Shown: positions 17,990-27,892, counted from the stretch's first letter. The stretch is DNA of 64,000 bases from Shewanella subflava (GCF_025971955.1 NZ_JAPDMX010000001.1:91552-155551); one strand, 5' to 3'. Translations and numbers: made by a program. Notes: a model not told the origin generated them from the sequence alone.

Positions 17990-18781
17990 ATGCGAAGGTC
18001 TTGGTACAATTCTCAGCTATTGGTCGTGTGCTTGCTTGCCATGCTGCTATCTTTAGGTTTTTTTCCGCGAGTTCAGGCTGAGATTGCTGTTTTACCAGAG
18101 TATAAAAAAGTCATTAACATCGCCTCCGCTGATTCTCGTCCTCCCTACATTTTACCAGAAGACCGCTCAGGTCTTGAGTTAGATATCATTCGTTCCGCTT
18201 TTGCTGATCAGGGCATTGAAGTTAATTTTCAATTTTCGTCACGTAATCGACAAATGTTGCATTTTGAACAACACAAAGTCGATGCCATCATTACTGTTAA
18301 TCAGTACTCGGGTGTCAGTGGCTTTTTTTCAGATAATTATATCAGTTATCAAAATGTCGCCATTAGTTTGGCAAAAGATGATCTAAGAATAAAAAATATC
18401 GATGACTTAGTTGGATTGAGTGTGGTCGCTTTTTTAAATGCTAATAATGTGTTGGGTGATGCGTTTCATCAAATGACCAAAAAGAATTTGTCTTATTTAG
18501 AGGTGTCACCACAACAAAAACAAAATAAAATGTTATATCTGCAAAGAGTCGATGTTGTGATTGCGGATAAAAACGTATTTCAATATTTAAACACCTTGAT
18601 TGCCAGAGACGTGGATGTTAGCGAAAATTTACATTACCACATGATTTTTCCAGCATCAGATTATTTTGCTAGTTTTCACGATGAAAAATTGAAAAACAGC
18701 TTTAACCAAGGGTTAAAAAATATCCGCAATAATGGGGTTTATCAGCAACTTCAGCAAAAATATATTGCTACAGTGCATTAA
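17990..18781 (+). CDS. Orphan periplasmic solute-binding protein (SBP_bac_3 type)
   Basis: A 263-residue protein with a clear N-terminal signal peptide (hydrophobic residues about 8-27, cleavage near VQAEI) and the fold pattern of amino-acid-type binding proteins: INIASADSRPPYILPEDRSG at the start of the mature part, LELDIIRSAFADQGIEV, then a two-lobe layout ending VYQQLQQKY. No ABC permease or ATPase gene is next to it, so it may act as a sensor or be paired with a distant transporter. A strong terminator follows. It resembles in type, not closely in sequence, the binding protein at 47862-48650. The ligand is unknown. Confidence 0.8.
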   Translation: MRRSWYNSQLLVVCLLAMLLSLGFFPRVQAEIAVLPEYKKVINIASADSRPPYILPEDRSGLELDIIRSAFADQGIEVNFQFSSRNRQMLHFEQHKVDAIITVNQYSGVSGFFSDNYISYQNVAISLAKDDLRIKNIDDLVGLSVVAFLNANNVLGDAFHQMTKKNLSYLEVSPQQKQNKMLYLQRVDVVIADKNVFQYLNTLIARDVDVSENLHYHMIFPASDYFASFHDEKLKNSFNQGLKNIRNNGVYQQLQQKYIATVH

Positions 18782-18808
18782 AATAAAGCCTCAAATGAGG
18801 CTTTATTT
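18781..18808. terminator. Bidirectional terminator between the binding-protein gene and ubiK
   Basis: AAATAAAGCCTCA, AA, TGAGGCTTTATTT: a perfect 13-bp inverted repeat starting on the stop codon of the upstream gene and ending 13 bases before the stop of the convergent ubiK gene. A and T runs flank both sides, so it can serve both transcripts. Confidence 0.88.
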
Positions 18809-18821
18809 GTGTCGGTTATTG

Positions 18822-19073
18822 CTAATCAGCTAAGCGCTTTTCTAATTCGTTTACTTGAGCTTGAAGTGCTTCAAGTTTTTCTCGAGTTTTTAATAATACG
18901 TGTTGCTGTACTTCAAATTCTTCGCGTGAGACGACATCTAACTTCATTAGCTGACTTTGCAAAACTTGTTTACTGCGTTCTTCAAACTCGGCAGCAAATT
19001 GCTTGACACCGCTTGGTAAATTTTCGCTTAGCTGTTTGGCGACTTCTTCAATTTTCTTTGGATTAATCATCAT
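18822..19073 (-). CDS. ubiK: UbiK (YqiC/BMFP family), ubiquinone biosynthesis accessory factor
   Basis: An 83-residue protein reading MMINPKKIEEVAKQLSENLP, with the conserved core LDVVSREEFEVQQHVLLKTR and a C-terminal coiled coil (EKLEALQAQVNELEKRL). This is the BMFP-domain family; E. coli UbiK (YqiC) binds UbiJ and helps aerobic ubiquinone synthesis and membrane association. A frame is open up to 19208, but the extra 45 residues are not family-like and would overlap the rep promoter region. GGAAG lies just before the double ATG at 19068-19073. It is divergent from rep with 140 bases between starts. Confidence 0.9.
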   Translation of the reverse strand: MMINPKKIEEVAKQLSENLPSGVKQFAAEFEERSKQVLQSQLMKLDVVSREEFEVQQHVLLKTREKLEALQAQVNELEKRLAD

Positions 19074-19213
19074 TTGTCTTCCTACACCAATATTGCTGCC
19101 ATTGTAGCTCAGCGATACCCCAGGGGCAAAATATGACGACAAAATTGTTAACTCTACCAAGTTGCCATCTGCTATGATCCGCCTTCGTGTTGAATAGTGG
19201 GAATGCAATTAAA

Positions 19214-21226
19214 ATGAAACTCAATCCAGGACAAAATGATGCCGTGCATTATGTCTCCGGCCCTTGTTTGGTATTAGCAGGTGCGGGTAGTGGAAAAACG
19301 CGAGTGATCATTAATAAAATTGCTTACCTAGTTGAAAAATGTGGTTATAACGCCCGCAACATTGCCGCCGTCACCTTCACCAACAAAGCTGCGCGTGAAA
19401 TGAAAGAGCGTGTGGCGCAATCTATGGGTAGAAAAGAAGCTCGTGGATTATGGATCTCTACCTTCCACACGTTGGGCTTAGAAATTATTAAACGTGAGCA
19501 TAAAGTCTTAGGACTTAAGGCGGGTTTTTCATTATTTGATGATCAAGATACGTTTGCGTTATTAAAAGAATTAACCCAGAACGAATTAGATGAAGATAAA
19601 GATTTAATTAAAGCATTAGCGTCAGCTATTTCAAATTGGAAAGGCGGCTTAGTTATCCCTCAGCAAGCACGCAAAATGGCTAAAGATGAGCAGGGCCAGC
19701 TATTTGCTATGTTGTATCAACGTTATGCTCAACATATGAAAGCCTATAACGCCCTCGACTTTGATGATTTAATTTTGATCCCTACTTTGCTATTACGCAT
19801 GAATGAGGAAGTGCGTACCCGCTGGCAGACGCGGATTCAATATTTGCTGGTGGACGAATATCAAGATACTAACACCAGTCAATATGAGTTGGTTAAATTG
19901 TTGGTTGGTGAGCGAGCAAGATTTACCGTGGTAGGTGATGACGACCAATCTATTTACTCATGGCGCGGTGCCAAGCCGCAAAATTTAGTATTACTGGGTA
20001 GTGATTTTCCTGAGCTGAAATTGATTAAGTTGGAGCAGAATTATCGCTCCAGCCAAAGGATCTTACGCGCAGCTAATATCCTGATTGCGAATAATCCTCA
20101 CGTATATGAAAAAGCCCTGTTCAGTGAATTGGCCTATGGTGAGCCATTAAGGGTATTAATTGCCGCCAATGAAGAACAAGAGGCTGAGCGTGTGGTGGCA
20201 GAGATCATTCGCCATAAATTTGTTGGGCGAACTCAATTCGGACAATACGCTATTTTGTATCGGGGAAATCATCAGTCACGTTTACTTGAACGCGCACTCA
20301 TGACAAACCGTATTCCCTATAAACTCAGTGGTGGCACCTCATTTTTTGCCCGCGCTGAAATTAAAGACATCATGGCTTATCTGCGTTTAGTGGTAAATCC
20401 TGATGATGATAATGCCTTTTTAAGAGTGGTTAATTTACCTAAACGCGGGATAGGCCCGGCAACGTTAGAGCGATTGGGCAACTTTGCTAATCAAAAACAC
20501 ATTTCCATGTTTGAAGCTATTTTTGATGCGGGGCTTAATCATGAGTTGGCGCCTGCCGCCGTTAAATCGCTATACCAATTTGGGCAGTTTATCGTTGATA
20601 CGGGCGAAATTGCTAAGCGTGGGGAGTCGGTTGATGCGATTAAAAAACTGATCCGCAGTATCAATTACGAAGACTACCTATACGAAACCAGTACCAGCGC
20701 TAAAGCCGCCGAAATGCGTATGAAAAACATTTCAGAGTTGTATCGCTGGGTCACAGAAATGCTTGAAGGTGACGAGCTTGATGAGCCGATGACGTTACCA
20801 GAAGTGGTAACTCGATTAACCTTACGTGACATGATGGAGCGCAATAGTGAAGACGAGGGCGGCGATCAGGTGCAGTTAATGACCTTACATGCCTCCAAAG
20901 GACTCGAGTTTCCATTCGTATTTATGGTTGGCGTTGAAGAACGTATTTTGCCCCATCAATCCAGTATCGATGAAGATAATGTTGATGAGGAGCGACGACT
21001 CGCATACGTGGGAATCACCCGTGCGCAACGTGAATTGTGGTTTGTGATTTGTCGCGAGCGACGTCAATTTGGTGAAACTATGCGCTGTGAACCAAGTCGA
21101 TTTTTGATGGAATTGCCTCAAGATGATTTAATTTGGGAAAACCGTAAACCACAACAAACTGAGCAACAAAGAATGGCCACTGGTAAAAGTAATATTGCCA
21201 ATCTTAGGGACATGTTTAAAAAGTAG
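19214..21226 (+). CDS. rep: ATP-dependent DNA helicase Rep
   Basis: A 670-residue superfamily 1A helicase, nearly the same length as E. coli Rep. Motifs in order: Q motif LNPGQNDAV, Walker [27 protein letters not shown], Walker [37 protein letters not shown] and VGITRA. It is a 3'-5' helicase that clears proteins ahead of replication forks. The frame opens at 19187, but the ATG at 19214 gives the conserved MKLNPGQ start. It is separated from the convergent GGDEF gene by 151 bases without a clear terminator. Confidence 0.96.
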   Translation: MKLNPGQNDAVHYVSGPCLVLAGAGSGKTRVIINKIAYLVEKCGYNARNIAAVTFTNKAAREMKERVAQSMGRKEARGLWISTFHTLGLEIIKREHKVLGLKAGFSLFDDQDTFALLKELTQNELDEDKDLIKALASAISNWKGGLVIPQQARKMAKDEQGQLFAMLYQRYAQHMKAYNALDFDDLILIPTLLLRMNEEVRTRWQTRIQYLLVDEYQDTNTSQYELVKLLVGERARFTVVGDDDQSIYSWRGAKPQNLVLLGSDFPELKLIKLEQNYRSSQRILRAANILIANNPHVYEKALFSELAYGEPLRVLIAANEEQEAERVVAEIIRHKFVGRTQFGQYAILYRGNHQSRLLERALMTNRIPYKLSGGTSFFARAEIKDIMAYLRLVVNPDDDNAFLRVVNLPKRGIGPATLERLGNFANQKHISMFEAIFDAGLNHELAPAAVKSLYQFGQFIVDTGEIAKRGESVDAIKKLIRSINYEDYLYETSTSAKAAEMRMKNISELYRWVTEMLEGDELDEPMTLPEVVTRLTLRDMMERNSEDEGGDQVQLMTLHASKGLEFPFVFMVGVEERILPHQSSIDEDNVDEERRLAYVGITRAQRELWFVICRERRQFGETMRCEPSRFLMELPQDDLIWENRKPQQTEQQRMATGKSNIANLRDMFKK

Positions 21227-21377
21227 TCAATAGGTTTTGATGTGGCAATGGGGGAGTAATATTTGTTTTGATGTCACATAAAAACAAAGTGTTACCTAAA
21301 AGGCAAGTAAGCCGTATCAAGGGATAAATGATCAAGGGCGATTTTGTGCTGTAGTTTCTAGATGGCAATAATCATTG

Positions 21378-24011
21378 TTAAGCACAGGAATTCATTATAT
21401 TAGTGCTGTTTACGGTTTTTTTTTCCAATGTTCTTCCTTTGCCAACCTTATAACCCAGCTCAATAAATTGGAGTTTTTGTTGTAAGGTATCAATACCCGT
21501 GGCAACCATGTTTATCTCTAATGCATCTGCTGATAATTGGTAAGCTTTGACCAATTTCAATTGATTATCATTAAGCAAATGTTTACTGATTTCTTGGTCA
21601 AGCATTAAGGTACTGATGGGTAAAAAACTTAAGCTGCTTAATGAGCTATAACCCGTTCCGAAATGGTCGAGGCCGATATTGGTGCCTAATTGCTTGAGAA
21701 TTTCAAAGGCATTAAGGTGATTTTCGGTGTCTTTCACTAATGATTTTTCGTTGAAAAAAACCGTCAGTTTCGACAAATCTATTTTGCTACTTTTTAAGGT
21801 GTTTTTAAGACCACGCAAGGCATATTTATGGTTCACATGCTGGCTTGATATCGACATATAAAGTTGCGTCATAGCACCATATTGCCGTTTTAATGCCGGA
21901 TAATCTTTGTTTAATTGTTGAAAAATATAGTCATCAAAAATTAAAGAGAGTTGTGCGTTTGATGTCAGTTGTAGCAATTTATTATGATCCCAAAAACCAT
22001 GTTTTTCATGCTGCCACTGTGCTTGTGGCTCTATTGCGATAATGGTTTCTTGTGTTAAATCATAAATAGGACGATAGCTAATTTGAATAAGATGTTGATT
22101 GAGTGCTAGGGTGAGTTGCTCATTTAAATCATTTCTTTGTTCAGACTGGAAGCTTAATTCTCTGTCGAAAATAACATAACAGCCCTTACCATTTGCTTTT
22201 GCTTGGTACATGGCTCTGTCTGCATCACGCAAAATAGATTCACTGGTCTCTAATTTATCGTTGCGACTAAAGGCGATGCCAATGCTGGCACCCGAGAGAA
22301 AGTCTTTATTGGATAACGAATAAGCTTGACTAACTTGATGCAAAATACGCTCGCAGACTTCTGTGGCATCCTGAGTGCCGCGAATGGAATCAAGTAAAAT
22401 GACAAATTCATCTCCCCCCATTCTTGCCAAAGTATCGTTCTCACGAATGCAGCTTTTCAGACGTTTAGCGGTTTCAATCAAAAAACGATCGCCTTCAAGG
22501 TGGCCTAAGGTATCGTTAATTACTTTAAAGCGATCCAAATCGATGAATAGCAGAGCAAATTGATCGAGTCCATGTCGCCTGACATGCTTTAATGCTTGGG
22601 ATAATCTGTCCATTAGGAAATTACGGTTTGGCAGTCCCGTTAATCCATCATGTTGTGCATCATGTACAAGCTGCGCTTCAATTTTTCGGCGCTGATTAAT
22701 TTCTGTTTGTAAGTTGCGATTGACTAGAGCCAGAGCCTGAGTTCGCGTCGACACTTTTTCTTCTAGTAGTTCATGACTGCGCTTTAATGATTCAACCGCA
22801 TTTTTACGTTCAATTGCATTGGCAATGTGTTGCGACACAAATGTCAGCAGTTCAAGGTCTTTAGTTTGATAGTTTTGTTTGGCGTCTAGGCTGTAAATGG
22901 TCAGCGCGCCAACTACGTGGTCATGAATGATTAACGGCACGCCTATCCATTGATGCATATGCTCGGTGCGGTTTAGTTCAGGAGACATCGCATAAATATC
23001 ACCATTCTCAACCAGCTTTTTGATGTCTTGCTTGCTGAGCAATCTAGGTTGTCTATGCTGTAAAATATATTCAGTTAACCCGTCTTGCACTGGTCGTGAC
23101 GAGGGGTAGTCATTGTCCAGTTGTGACACATAAAAAGGGAAGGACAACATGTTGTTATCAATTAACGAGATAAAACAGTTTTGTGCAGGCAGTAACTGGC
23201 TAATAATTTCATGAATACGGGTATAGAAATCTTTTTGAGCAAGTTTAGAGGAGGAAAGATCTGCGATTTGAAATAAAGACTTTTGTAGGTTTTCGGCTTT
23301 TACGCGTTCTTTTACTTCTGACTTTAGGCTGTTGTATGCTTGGCTTAATTCTTTGGTGCGTTCTTCAATAGCTAATTCAAGTTGTTCATTATGCAGTAAT
23401 CGCTCCATTACGCCTGAAATATGTTGACTAATAAAGCCCATTAATTCCAGTTCAAGCTCGCCATAGTTAATTTCAGTATTATAACTTTGGACAACTAAAA
23501 CACCGTTTACCACCTCTGCGTTTTTAATTGGCACACCTAGCCATTGGTGGCATGGAGAACCTAATCCTTGAATTTTACCCTGCTCAATCAGCTTGCAAAA
23601 TTCATCTTCATTGCATAACAACGGTAACCCCTGCCTGAGCACATAACCGGTAATACCACGATTTAAAATTTCAGAAATTTCTTCATCTGGGTATAACTCG
23701 CTCGGATGGGCATCTTTTTCATCGGCAAAAAAAGGCAGGGTAATCAGTCCTGTTTTAGGGTTTTGTGCTGCGATGAAAAAGTTATCTGCGGGAATGAGAC
23801 GCTGCAAGTGTTGATGAACACCTGTGTAGAAATCTTCTAAACTGCTGACATTATTAGCTATATTAGAGATGCCTAATAGTGCATTTTGTACGATTTCAGC
23901 GCGCTTATATTTTTTAGCTAAGCGCTTTAATCTCGCAATACGACGTTGAAGTGAATCAACATCAGTAGGTAACTTGGGGCTATTAATTTCCGTATCCATA
24001 CCTGCAGCCAC
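21378..24011 (-). CDS. GAF-GAF-GGDEF-EAL protein with active-looking GGDEF and degenerate EAL
   Basis: An 877-residue cytosolic signalling protein. A short N-terminal coiled coil is followed by two GAF domains (about residues 40-215 and 235-405), each preceding a coiled coil, then GGDEF (about 450-615) and an EAL-like domain (about 640-870). The GGDEF half is complete: RMGGDEFVILL with an RxxD inhibitory site five residues before it (RENDTLARMGGDEF). The EAL half has lost its key residues: EPQ replaces EAL, LDHFGTGYSS replaces the double-Asp motif, and VATGIDTLQQ replaces the AEGVET-type motif. I infer a diguanylate cyclase whose EAL domain is a binding or regulatory module. The start is probably GTG at 24011 (AGGA just upstream); ATG at 23999 is an alternative. 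Confidence 0.9.
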   Translation of the reverse strand: MAAGMDTEINSPKLPTDVDSLQRRIARLKRLAKKYKRAEIVQNALLGISNIANNVSSLEDFYTGVHQHLQRLIPADNFFIAAQNPKTGLITLPFFADEKDAHPSELYPDEEISEILNRGITGYVLRQGLPLLCNEDEFCKLIEQGKIQGLGSPCHQWLGVPIKNAEVVNGVLVVQSYNTEINYGELELELMGFISQHISGVMERLLHNEQLELAIEERTKELSQAYNSLKSEVKERVKAENLQKSLFQIADLSSSKLAQKDFYTRIHEIISQLLPAQNCFISLIDNNMLSFPFYVSQLDNDYPSSRPVQDGLTEYILQHRQPRLLSKQDIKKLVENGDIYAMSPELNRTEHMHQWIGVPLIIHDHVVGALTIYSLDAKQNYQTKDLELLTFVSQHIANAIERKNAVESLKRSHELLEEKVSTRTQALALVNRNLQTEINQRRKIEAQLVHDAQHDGLTGLPNRNFLMDRLSQALKHVRRHGLDQFALLFIDLDRFKVINDTLGHLEGDRFLIETAKRLKSCIRENDTLARMGGDEFVILLDSIRGTQDATEVCERILHQVSQAYSLSNKDFLSGASIGIAFSRNDKLETSESILRDADRAMYQAKANGKGCYVIFDRELSFQSEQRNDLNEQLTLALNQHLIQISYRPIYDLTQETIIAIEPQAQWQHEKHGFWDHNKLLQLTSNAQLSLIFDDYIFQQLNKDYPALKRQYGAMTQLYMSISSQHVNHKYALRGLKNTLKSSKIDLSKLTVFFNEKSLVKDTENHLNAFEILKQLGTNIGLDHFGTGYSSLSSLSFLPISTLMLDQEISKHLLNDNQLKLVKAYQLSADALEINMVATGIDTLQQKLQFIELGYKVGKGRTLEKKTVNSTNIMNSCA

Positions 24012-24219
24012 ACTATCCTATTAACAATACTCAGAAATGTACAAAGCCAACAAGTATATTTAACACAATTTAAAATGTGATCCAAGTAATATAATACGCC
24101 GTAAAATGAGGATAAAACGCGCTGATTAGTCAAAACTTAATCACTCAGATAAAAAAAGTGAATCATGACTAGACGTAGAGGCAATTTATCCCTACTATAT
24201 GCGTCGCTAACCAAGGCGA

Positions 24220-24296
24220 GCGCCCATAGCTCAGCTGGATAGAGCGTACCCCTCCGGAGGGTAAGGCCGAAGGTTCGAATCCTTCTGGGCGCACCA
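24220..24296 (+). tRNA. tRNA-Arg (anticodon CCG)
   Basis: A 77-base gene. The acceptor arm GCGCCCA pairs with TGGGCGC and is followed by A and an encoded CCA. The anticodon arm TACCC-CTCCGGA-GGGTA gives anticodon CCG. The T arm holds GGTTCGAATCC. It is first of a four-gene array and corresponds to E. coli argX by position. Confidence 0.96.
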
Positions 24297-24345
24297 TTCG
24301 GTATCTATGCTTTTTCGAATTTGGTTGGTAAGATTGAACGTCAGT

Positions 24346-24422
24346 GGTGATTGTAGCTCAGTTGGTAGAGTCCCGGATTGTGATTCCGGTTGTCGTGGGT
24401 TCGAGCCCCATCAGTCACCCCA
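24346..24422 (+). tRNA. tRNA-His (anticodon GTG)
   Basis: A 77-base gene including the extra G at position -1 (24346) that is the identity mark of tRNA-His, paired with C at 24419. The acceptor arm GTGATTG pairs with CAGTCAC (one G-T pair), CCA is encoded, and the anticodon loop ATTGTGAT gives GTG. It corresponds to hisR of the E. coli array. Confidence 0.96.
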
Positions 24423-24471
24423 TTCAATTTACAGGCGTTGTTGATAACGTAACTTGTTAAATATCAATATT

Positions 24472-24548
24472 CGGTGATTAGCGCAGCCCGGTAGCGCATC
24501 TCGTTTGGGACGAGAGGGTCAGAGGTTCGAATCCTCTATCACCGACCA
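24472..24548 (+). tRNA. tRNA-Pro (anticodon TGG), copy 1
   Basis: A 77-base gene. The acceptor arm CGGTGAT pairs with ATCACCG, followed by A and encoded CCA. The anticodon arm TCTCG-TTTGGGA-CGAGA gives TGG. It corresponds to proM; only 49 bases separate it from tRNA-His, too few for the leuT found there in E. coli. Confidence 0.96.
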
Positions 24549-24622
24549 CTTTTGCGCATTCTTATAGCGAATTTAGCCGAAATGGTTAAATAAATATCAG
24601 ACTTGTTTTCAAGTAAAAAATT

Positions 24623-24699
24623 CGGTGATTAGCGCAGCCCGGTAGCGCATCTCGTTTGGGACGAGAGGGTCAGAGGTTCGAATCCTCTATCACCGACCA
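24623..24699 (+). tRNA. tRNA-Pro (anticodon TGG), copy 2
   Basis: Base-for-base identical to the 24472-24548 gene across the whole mature tRNA, offset by 151 bases; the flanks differ. It is last in the array and is followed at once by a strong terminator. Confidence 0.96.
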
Positions 24700-24704
24700 G
24701 TTTA

Positions 24705-24738
24705 AGCAAAAAGCCACTCTGATGAGTGGCTTTTTGCT
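24705..24738 (+). terminator. Terminator of the tRNA array
   Basis: AGCAAAAAGCCACTC, loop TGAT, GAGTGGCTTTTTGCT: a perfect 15-bp stem 6 bases after the last tRNA, with the T run within the right arm. Confidence 0.92.
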
Positions 24739-24828
24739 ATTTATCTTTTAAGTACCATTATTTTTTAGTTGCTTACAAAATGCAGCATGCTTAGATCATA
24801 GAAATTAGCATAGGCAGCGATGCGCTAA

Positions 24829-24991
24829 AATACCAATCGTAATCAATCTCTGAACACCCTAGCTTGTTAAAATACTCGATAACAGCGTTAGATTTTTTAA
24901 TTGTAGAATAACTGCTTATCGAAAAATCTGCCTTATTCTTAAGCGTTTTTTCTACGCTGTTTTTGATGACTTGCTTATTGTGATTGGTATT
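24829..24991. mobile_element. MITE-like inverted-repeat element, copy 1 (best preserved)
   Basis: A 163-bp element with terminal inverted repeats AATACCAATCGTAAT (24829-24843) and ATTGTGATTGGTATT (24977-24991), 13 of 15 positions complementary. An internal inverted repeat AGATTTTT (24890-24897) / AAAAATCT (24922-24929) surrounds TGTAGAATAAC. Two further diverged copies occur near 46.2 kb and 50.8 kb. It contains no open frame of note. With the terminators on either side it fills most of the 390-base gap between the tRNA array and rimO; I see nothing else there. Confidence 0.8.
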
Positions 24992-25028
24992 ACGTGCTTT
25001 TAAGGTTATATCGATTGACTAAAAATGA

Positions 25029-25058
25029 AAAAAGCATGAAGTCGCCTCCATGCTTTTT
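25029..25058 (-). terminator. Terminator of rimO
   Basis: AAAAAGCATG and CATGCTTTTT (10-bp perfect stem, 10-base loop) lie 32 bases beyond the rimO stop on the minus strand, with the T run in the 3' arm when read on that strand. Confidence 0.82.
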
Positions 25059-25089
25059 GATTATCGCCACAACCTTGGTTGCTACAGGA

Positions 25090-26514
25090 TTAATCTTCTA
25101 CGCGAACGCCCCAAACGTCATGTTCATCGGCATGGATAATTTGCACCCAAATCTGATCACCTGGCTGGACATCAAATTCGTCTGTTAAGTAAACTTTACC
25201 GTCAACTTCAGGCGCGTCCATGTAAGAACGTCCTACAGCGCCTTCAGTGTTCACTTCATCAATTAATACCAAGTATTCTTGACCTATGCGGGCTTGCAGT
25301 TTGTCAGCACTAATTTGCGCCTGTACTGCCATGAAGCGTTGTAATCTGTCTTCCATCACATCATCAGGTACATGATCGGGTAAGTCATTGGCCTTAGCAC
25401 CGGCTACGGGCGAATATTTGAAACAACCGACACGGTCTAATTGCGCCTCTTCTAAAAAGTCTAACAGCTCTTCAAATTCTTCTTCGGTTTCACCTGGAAA
25501 ACCGACAATAAAGGTTGAACGAATTACCAGCTCAGGGCAAATCTCGCGCCATTTTTTGATGCGCTCTAACACTTTATCTGAGCTACCTGGACGCTTCATT
25601 AACTTAAGAATACGCTTGTTTGCATGCTGAAAAGGGATATCCAGATACGGTAAAATTTTCCCTTCAGCCATTAATGGAATAATGTCGTCAACATGCGGGT
25701 AGGGGTATACATAATGCAGGCGAACCCAAACCCCTTGCTTGGCCAGTTCTTCACATAATTGCTGCATGTGGGTTTTTACTGGCATGCCATCCCAAAATGC
25801 TGTTTTATGTTTAACATCAACGCCATAAGCCGATGTATCTTGTGAAATAACTAATAACTCTTTTACACCTGCTTTGGCTAAGCGCTGCGCTTCACCTAAA
25901 ACATCACCAATCGGGCGTGAGTCCAAATCACCGCGCATTGACGGAATAATGCAGAAAGTACAGCGATGATTACAGCCTTCCGATATCTTCAGATACGCAT
26001 AATGTTTTGGTGTAAGTTTAATGCCGTGATCAGGCACTAAATCCATCAGTGGGTTATATTTGGGTTTTTCAACATGCAAATGTACCTGCTTTAATACTTC
26101 ATCATAGGCATGTGGGCCTGTGACACCTAGTACGTTAGGGTGCAGTTCAATAATTTCATCTTTTTTAGCGCCTAAACATCCGGTTACTAATACTTTGCCA
26201 TTGGCTGCTAATGCTTCGCCAATGGTATCTAATGATTCCTGCACCGCAGCATCAATAAACCCACAGGTATTCACGATAACCATATCGGCATCGGCGTAGG
26301 TGGGTACGACGTCATAACCTTCGGTGCGCAATTGGGTCAGAATGCGTTCAGAGTCAACTAGGTTTTTTGGGCAACCCAGACTCACAAAGCCTATCTTTGC
26401 AGCGCTAGCTGAAATTGGACTATTGGTTGAAGCGGATTGTGCTTGTTCCTCTATGACCTTTTTGGGTGTCGCTAGGGTTGTGGTTTGTTTCGGGTCATAG
26501 TGATTAACAGTCAT
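25090..26514 (-). CDS. rimO: Ribosomal protein S12 methylthiotransferase RimO
   Basis: A 474-residue radical-SAM methylthiotransferase that modifies an aspartate of ribosomal protein S12. The N-terminal MTTase domain holds three cysteines for one Fe-S cluster (SLGCPKN, NTCGF, TGCLG). The radical-SAM motif is CNHRCTFC, and a C-terminal TRAM domain (about residues 405-474) follows, with [20 protein letters not shown]. The first about 38 residues (rich in Thr, Gln, Ser and Ala) precede the conserved start [12 protein letters not shown] and have no family counterpart that I recognise; no better start with a ribosome site is visible. The upstream GAGG is modest. Confidence 0.95.
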   Translation of the reverse strand: MTVNHYDPKQTTTLATPKKVIEEQAQSASTNSPISASAAKIGFVSLGCPKNLVDSERILTQLRTEGYDVVPTYADADMVIVNTCGFIDAAVQESLDTIGEALAANGKVLVTGCLGAKKDEIIELHPNVLGVTGPHAYDEVLKQVHLHVEKPKYNPLMDLVPDHGIKLTPKHYAYLKISEGCNHRCTFCIIPSMRGDLDSRPIGDVLGEAQRLAKAGVKELLVISQDTSAYGVDVKHKTAFWDGMPVKTHMQQLCEELAKQGVWVRLHYVYPYPHVDDIIPLMAEGKILPYLDIPFQHANKRILKLMKRPGSSDKVLERIKKWREICPELVIRSTFIVGFPGETEEEFEELLDFLEEAQLDRVGCFKYSPVAGAKANDLPDHVPDDVMEDRLQRFMAVQAQISADKLQARIGQEYLVLIDEVNTEGAVGRSYMDAPEVDGKVYLTDEFDVQPGDQIWVQIIHADEHDVWGVRVED

Positions 26515-26692
26515 AGTGCCTCGATAGATAGGGATAAATAGACCAGCGTAAAATAGCCAAAATTGAGTGGCAGAATTATACAGCAGTATTTTAGGGAATT
26601 CAGCTATAGAAAATGACGTACAACAAAATCAAGGCTTAGTTTTTTGGCTAAACCTTGCATAAGGGGCGGGATACTAGCGGGGCTTCTTGGTA

Positions 26693-27805
26693 TTAGATGA
26701 CGTTGACCATTTGCTGACGCTTTTGTTTTGATTGCACTTTTGACTGGCGGCGTTGCCAATATAAGTATAATCCCGTAAAGGCGAGAATGACTGGCATCAA
26801 GCCCAACACACACCAAATAATACGGGTAATTAATCCGCCAAAATAACCAAAGTGCAATTTTCTAAAGCTGTCTAAAAACACCGTCAACAAATCCGCTTCA
26901 CGAATATCTTGCTTTGATAACAACTGGCCTGTGGTTTTATCAAAACTGACCATGCTGCTGTATTCACTATTGAGCGGGTTGTTACTGTCCACTTTTCCAT
27001 AGAAGGTGATATCCCTGTCGGGTTCATGGGGCATAGCGAGATACCCTGCTTTAAAGCTGCTGATTTCGTTTGTTGACTGCTGGTGCAATGCTTCAAACGA
27101 GATATCTGCGCGATACAGGGGGTGAGTGATGTAAACATGTGCGCCATCGCCATGTTCAGTGATTTCATGAATGATGCCGCTAATGTTCCAATATGCGCCT
27201 GTAAAAGCCAAAATAATTAATACTGGCGAGCTAATGATGCCAACCATTTTATGAATGTCACTATAGAGAATACGTTTGACGGCACCTAAACGCAGGGTGA
27301 ATAACTTTGCCCAAAATCGGCGATATATGATCATGCCGCTGATCCCGAGAAACAGCATAATCAATGCGGCAATAAAAGCCACTGAGGCGCCTTTAACATG
27401 TAATAAAAATGAATAGTGCAATTCCAGTAACCAATCGGTGATGAAATGATCCATTGGATTGGCTTTTGATAATGTTTGTCCAGTATATTGATTTATATAA
27501 ATTTTATACCAATCTTCAGTGCCACGTTTAATTAAATAAGCTGCGTCAGATCGGGATTTATCATCGTATAGTTCCCAGCCACCTAACTCATATTCTGGAT
27601 TGTCGCTTAAGGTGGTTTGCATTAAGGTATCTAGGCTTATACGCGGCGTGGATGATTGTGCCTCAACCAGCATATGATTTGGGCGCAGTAGGCTGTCAAT
27701 TTCTACTTTGAACACCAAAATACTGCCGGTGATTGACATGATTAAAATGGGCAACATGGCAATGAGTGCGCCATAAGAGTGCCATTTAAAGAGGGATTTT
27801 CTCAT
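26693..27805 (-). CDS. PepSY-domain inner-membrane protein (siderophore/iron-linked)
   Basis: A 370-residue protein of the PepSY-associated TM family. It starts MRKSLFKWHSYGALIAMLPI, a membrane helix with the conserved HSYGA-type histidine, with further helices near residues 140-160, 190-215 and 330-350, and periplasmic segments between. The family typically sits next to TonB-dependent receptors and is thought to reduce or help handle ferric siderophores, using membrane histidines. Here it follows the receptor gene on the same strand after 109 bases containing a hairpin. Co-regulation by Fur through the upstream site is inferred. AGAGGT precedes the start. Confidence 0.85.
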   Translation of the reverse strand: MRKSLFKWHSYGALIAMLPILIMSITGSILVFKVEIDSLLRPNHMLVEAQSSTPRISLDTLMQTTLSDNPEYELGGWELYDDKSRSDAAYLIKRGTEDWYKIYINQYTGQTLSKANPMDHFITDWLLELHYSFLLHVKGASVAFIAALIMLFLGISGMIIYRRFWAKLFTLRLGAVKRILYSDIHKMVGIISSPVLIILAFTGAYWNISGIIHEITEHGDGAHVYITHPLYRADISFEALHQQSTNEISSFKAGYLAMPHEPDRDITFYGKVDSNNPLNSEYSSMVSFDKTTGQLLSKQDIREADLLTVFLDSFRKLHFGYFGGLITRIIWCVLGLMPVILAFTGLYLYWQRRQSKVQSKQKRQQMVNVI

Positions 27806-27861
27806 TTTTACCTCTGTTGCTACTATGTTGTTGATAGTGGCTAGTTTGGAATAAACACCAA

Positions 27862-27892
27862 AGACACAGCGCCGAGTGATTACGCTGTGTCT
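27862..27892 (-). terminator. Intercistronic hairpin between the TonB receptor and PepSY genes
   Basis: AGACACAGCG (27862-27871) and CGCTGTGTCT (27883-27892) form a perfect 10-bp stem with an 11-base loop. Read on the minus strand the stem is followed by TTGGTGTTTATT, a weak T run, so it probably lowers rather than stops transcription into the PepSY gene. Confidence 0.6.

Noticed and set aside
17990..18781. Cargo of a mobile element next to the IS605-like relic
   Set aside because: The binding-protein gene has ordinary composition and its own signals, and no second element end lies beyond it.
19074..19208. 45-residue N-terminal extension of ubiK
   Set aside because: Not family-like, and the double ATG at 19068-19073 has its own ribosome site.
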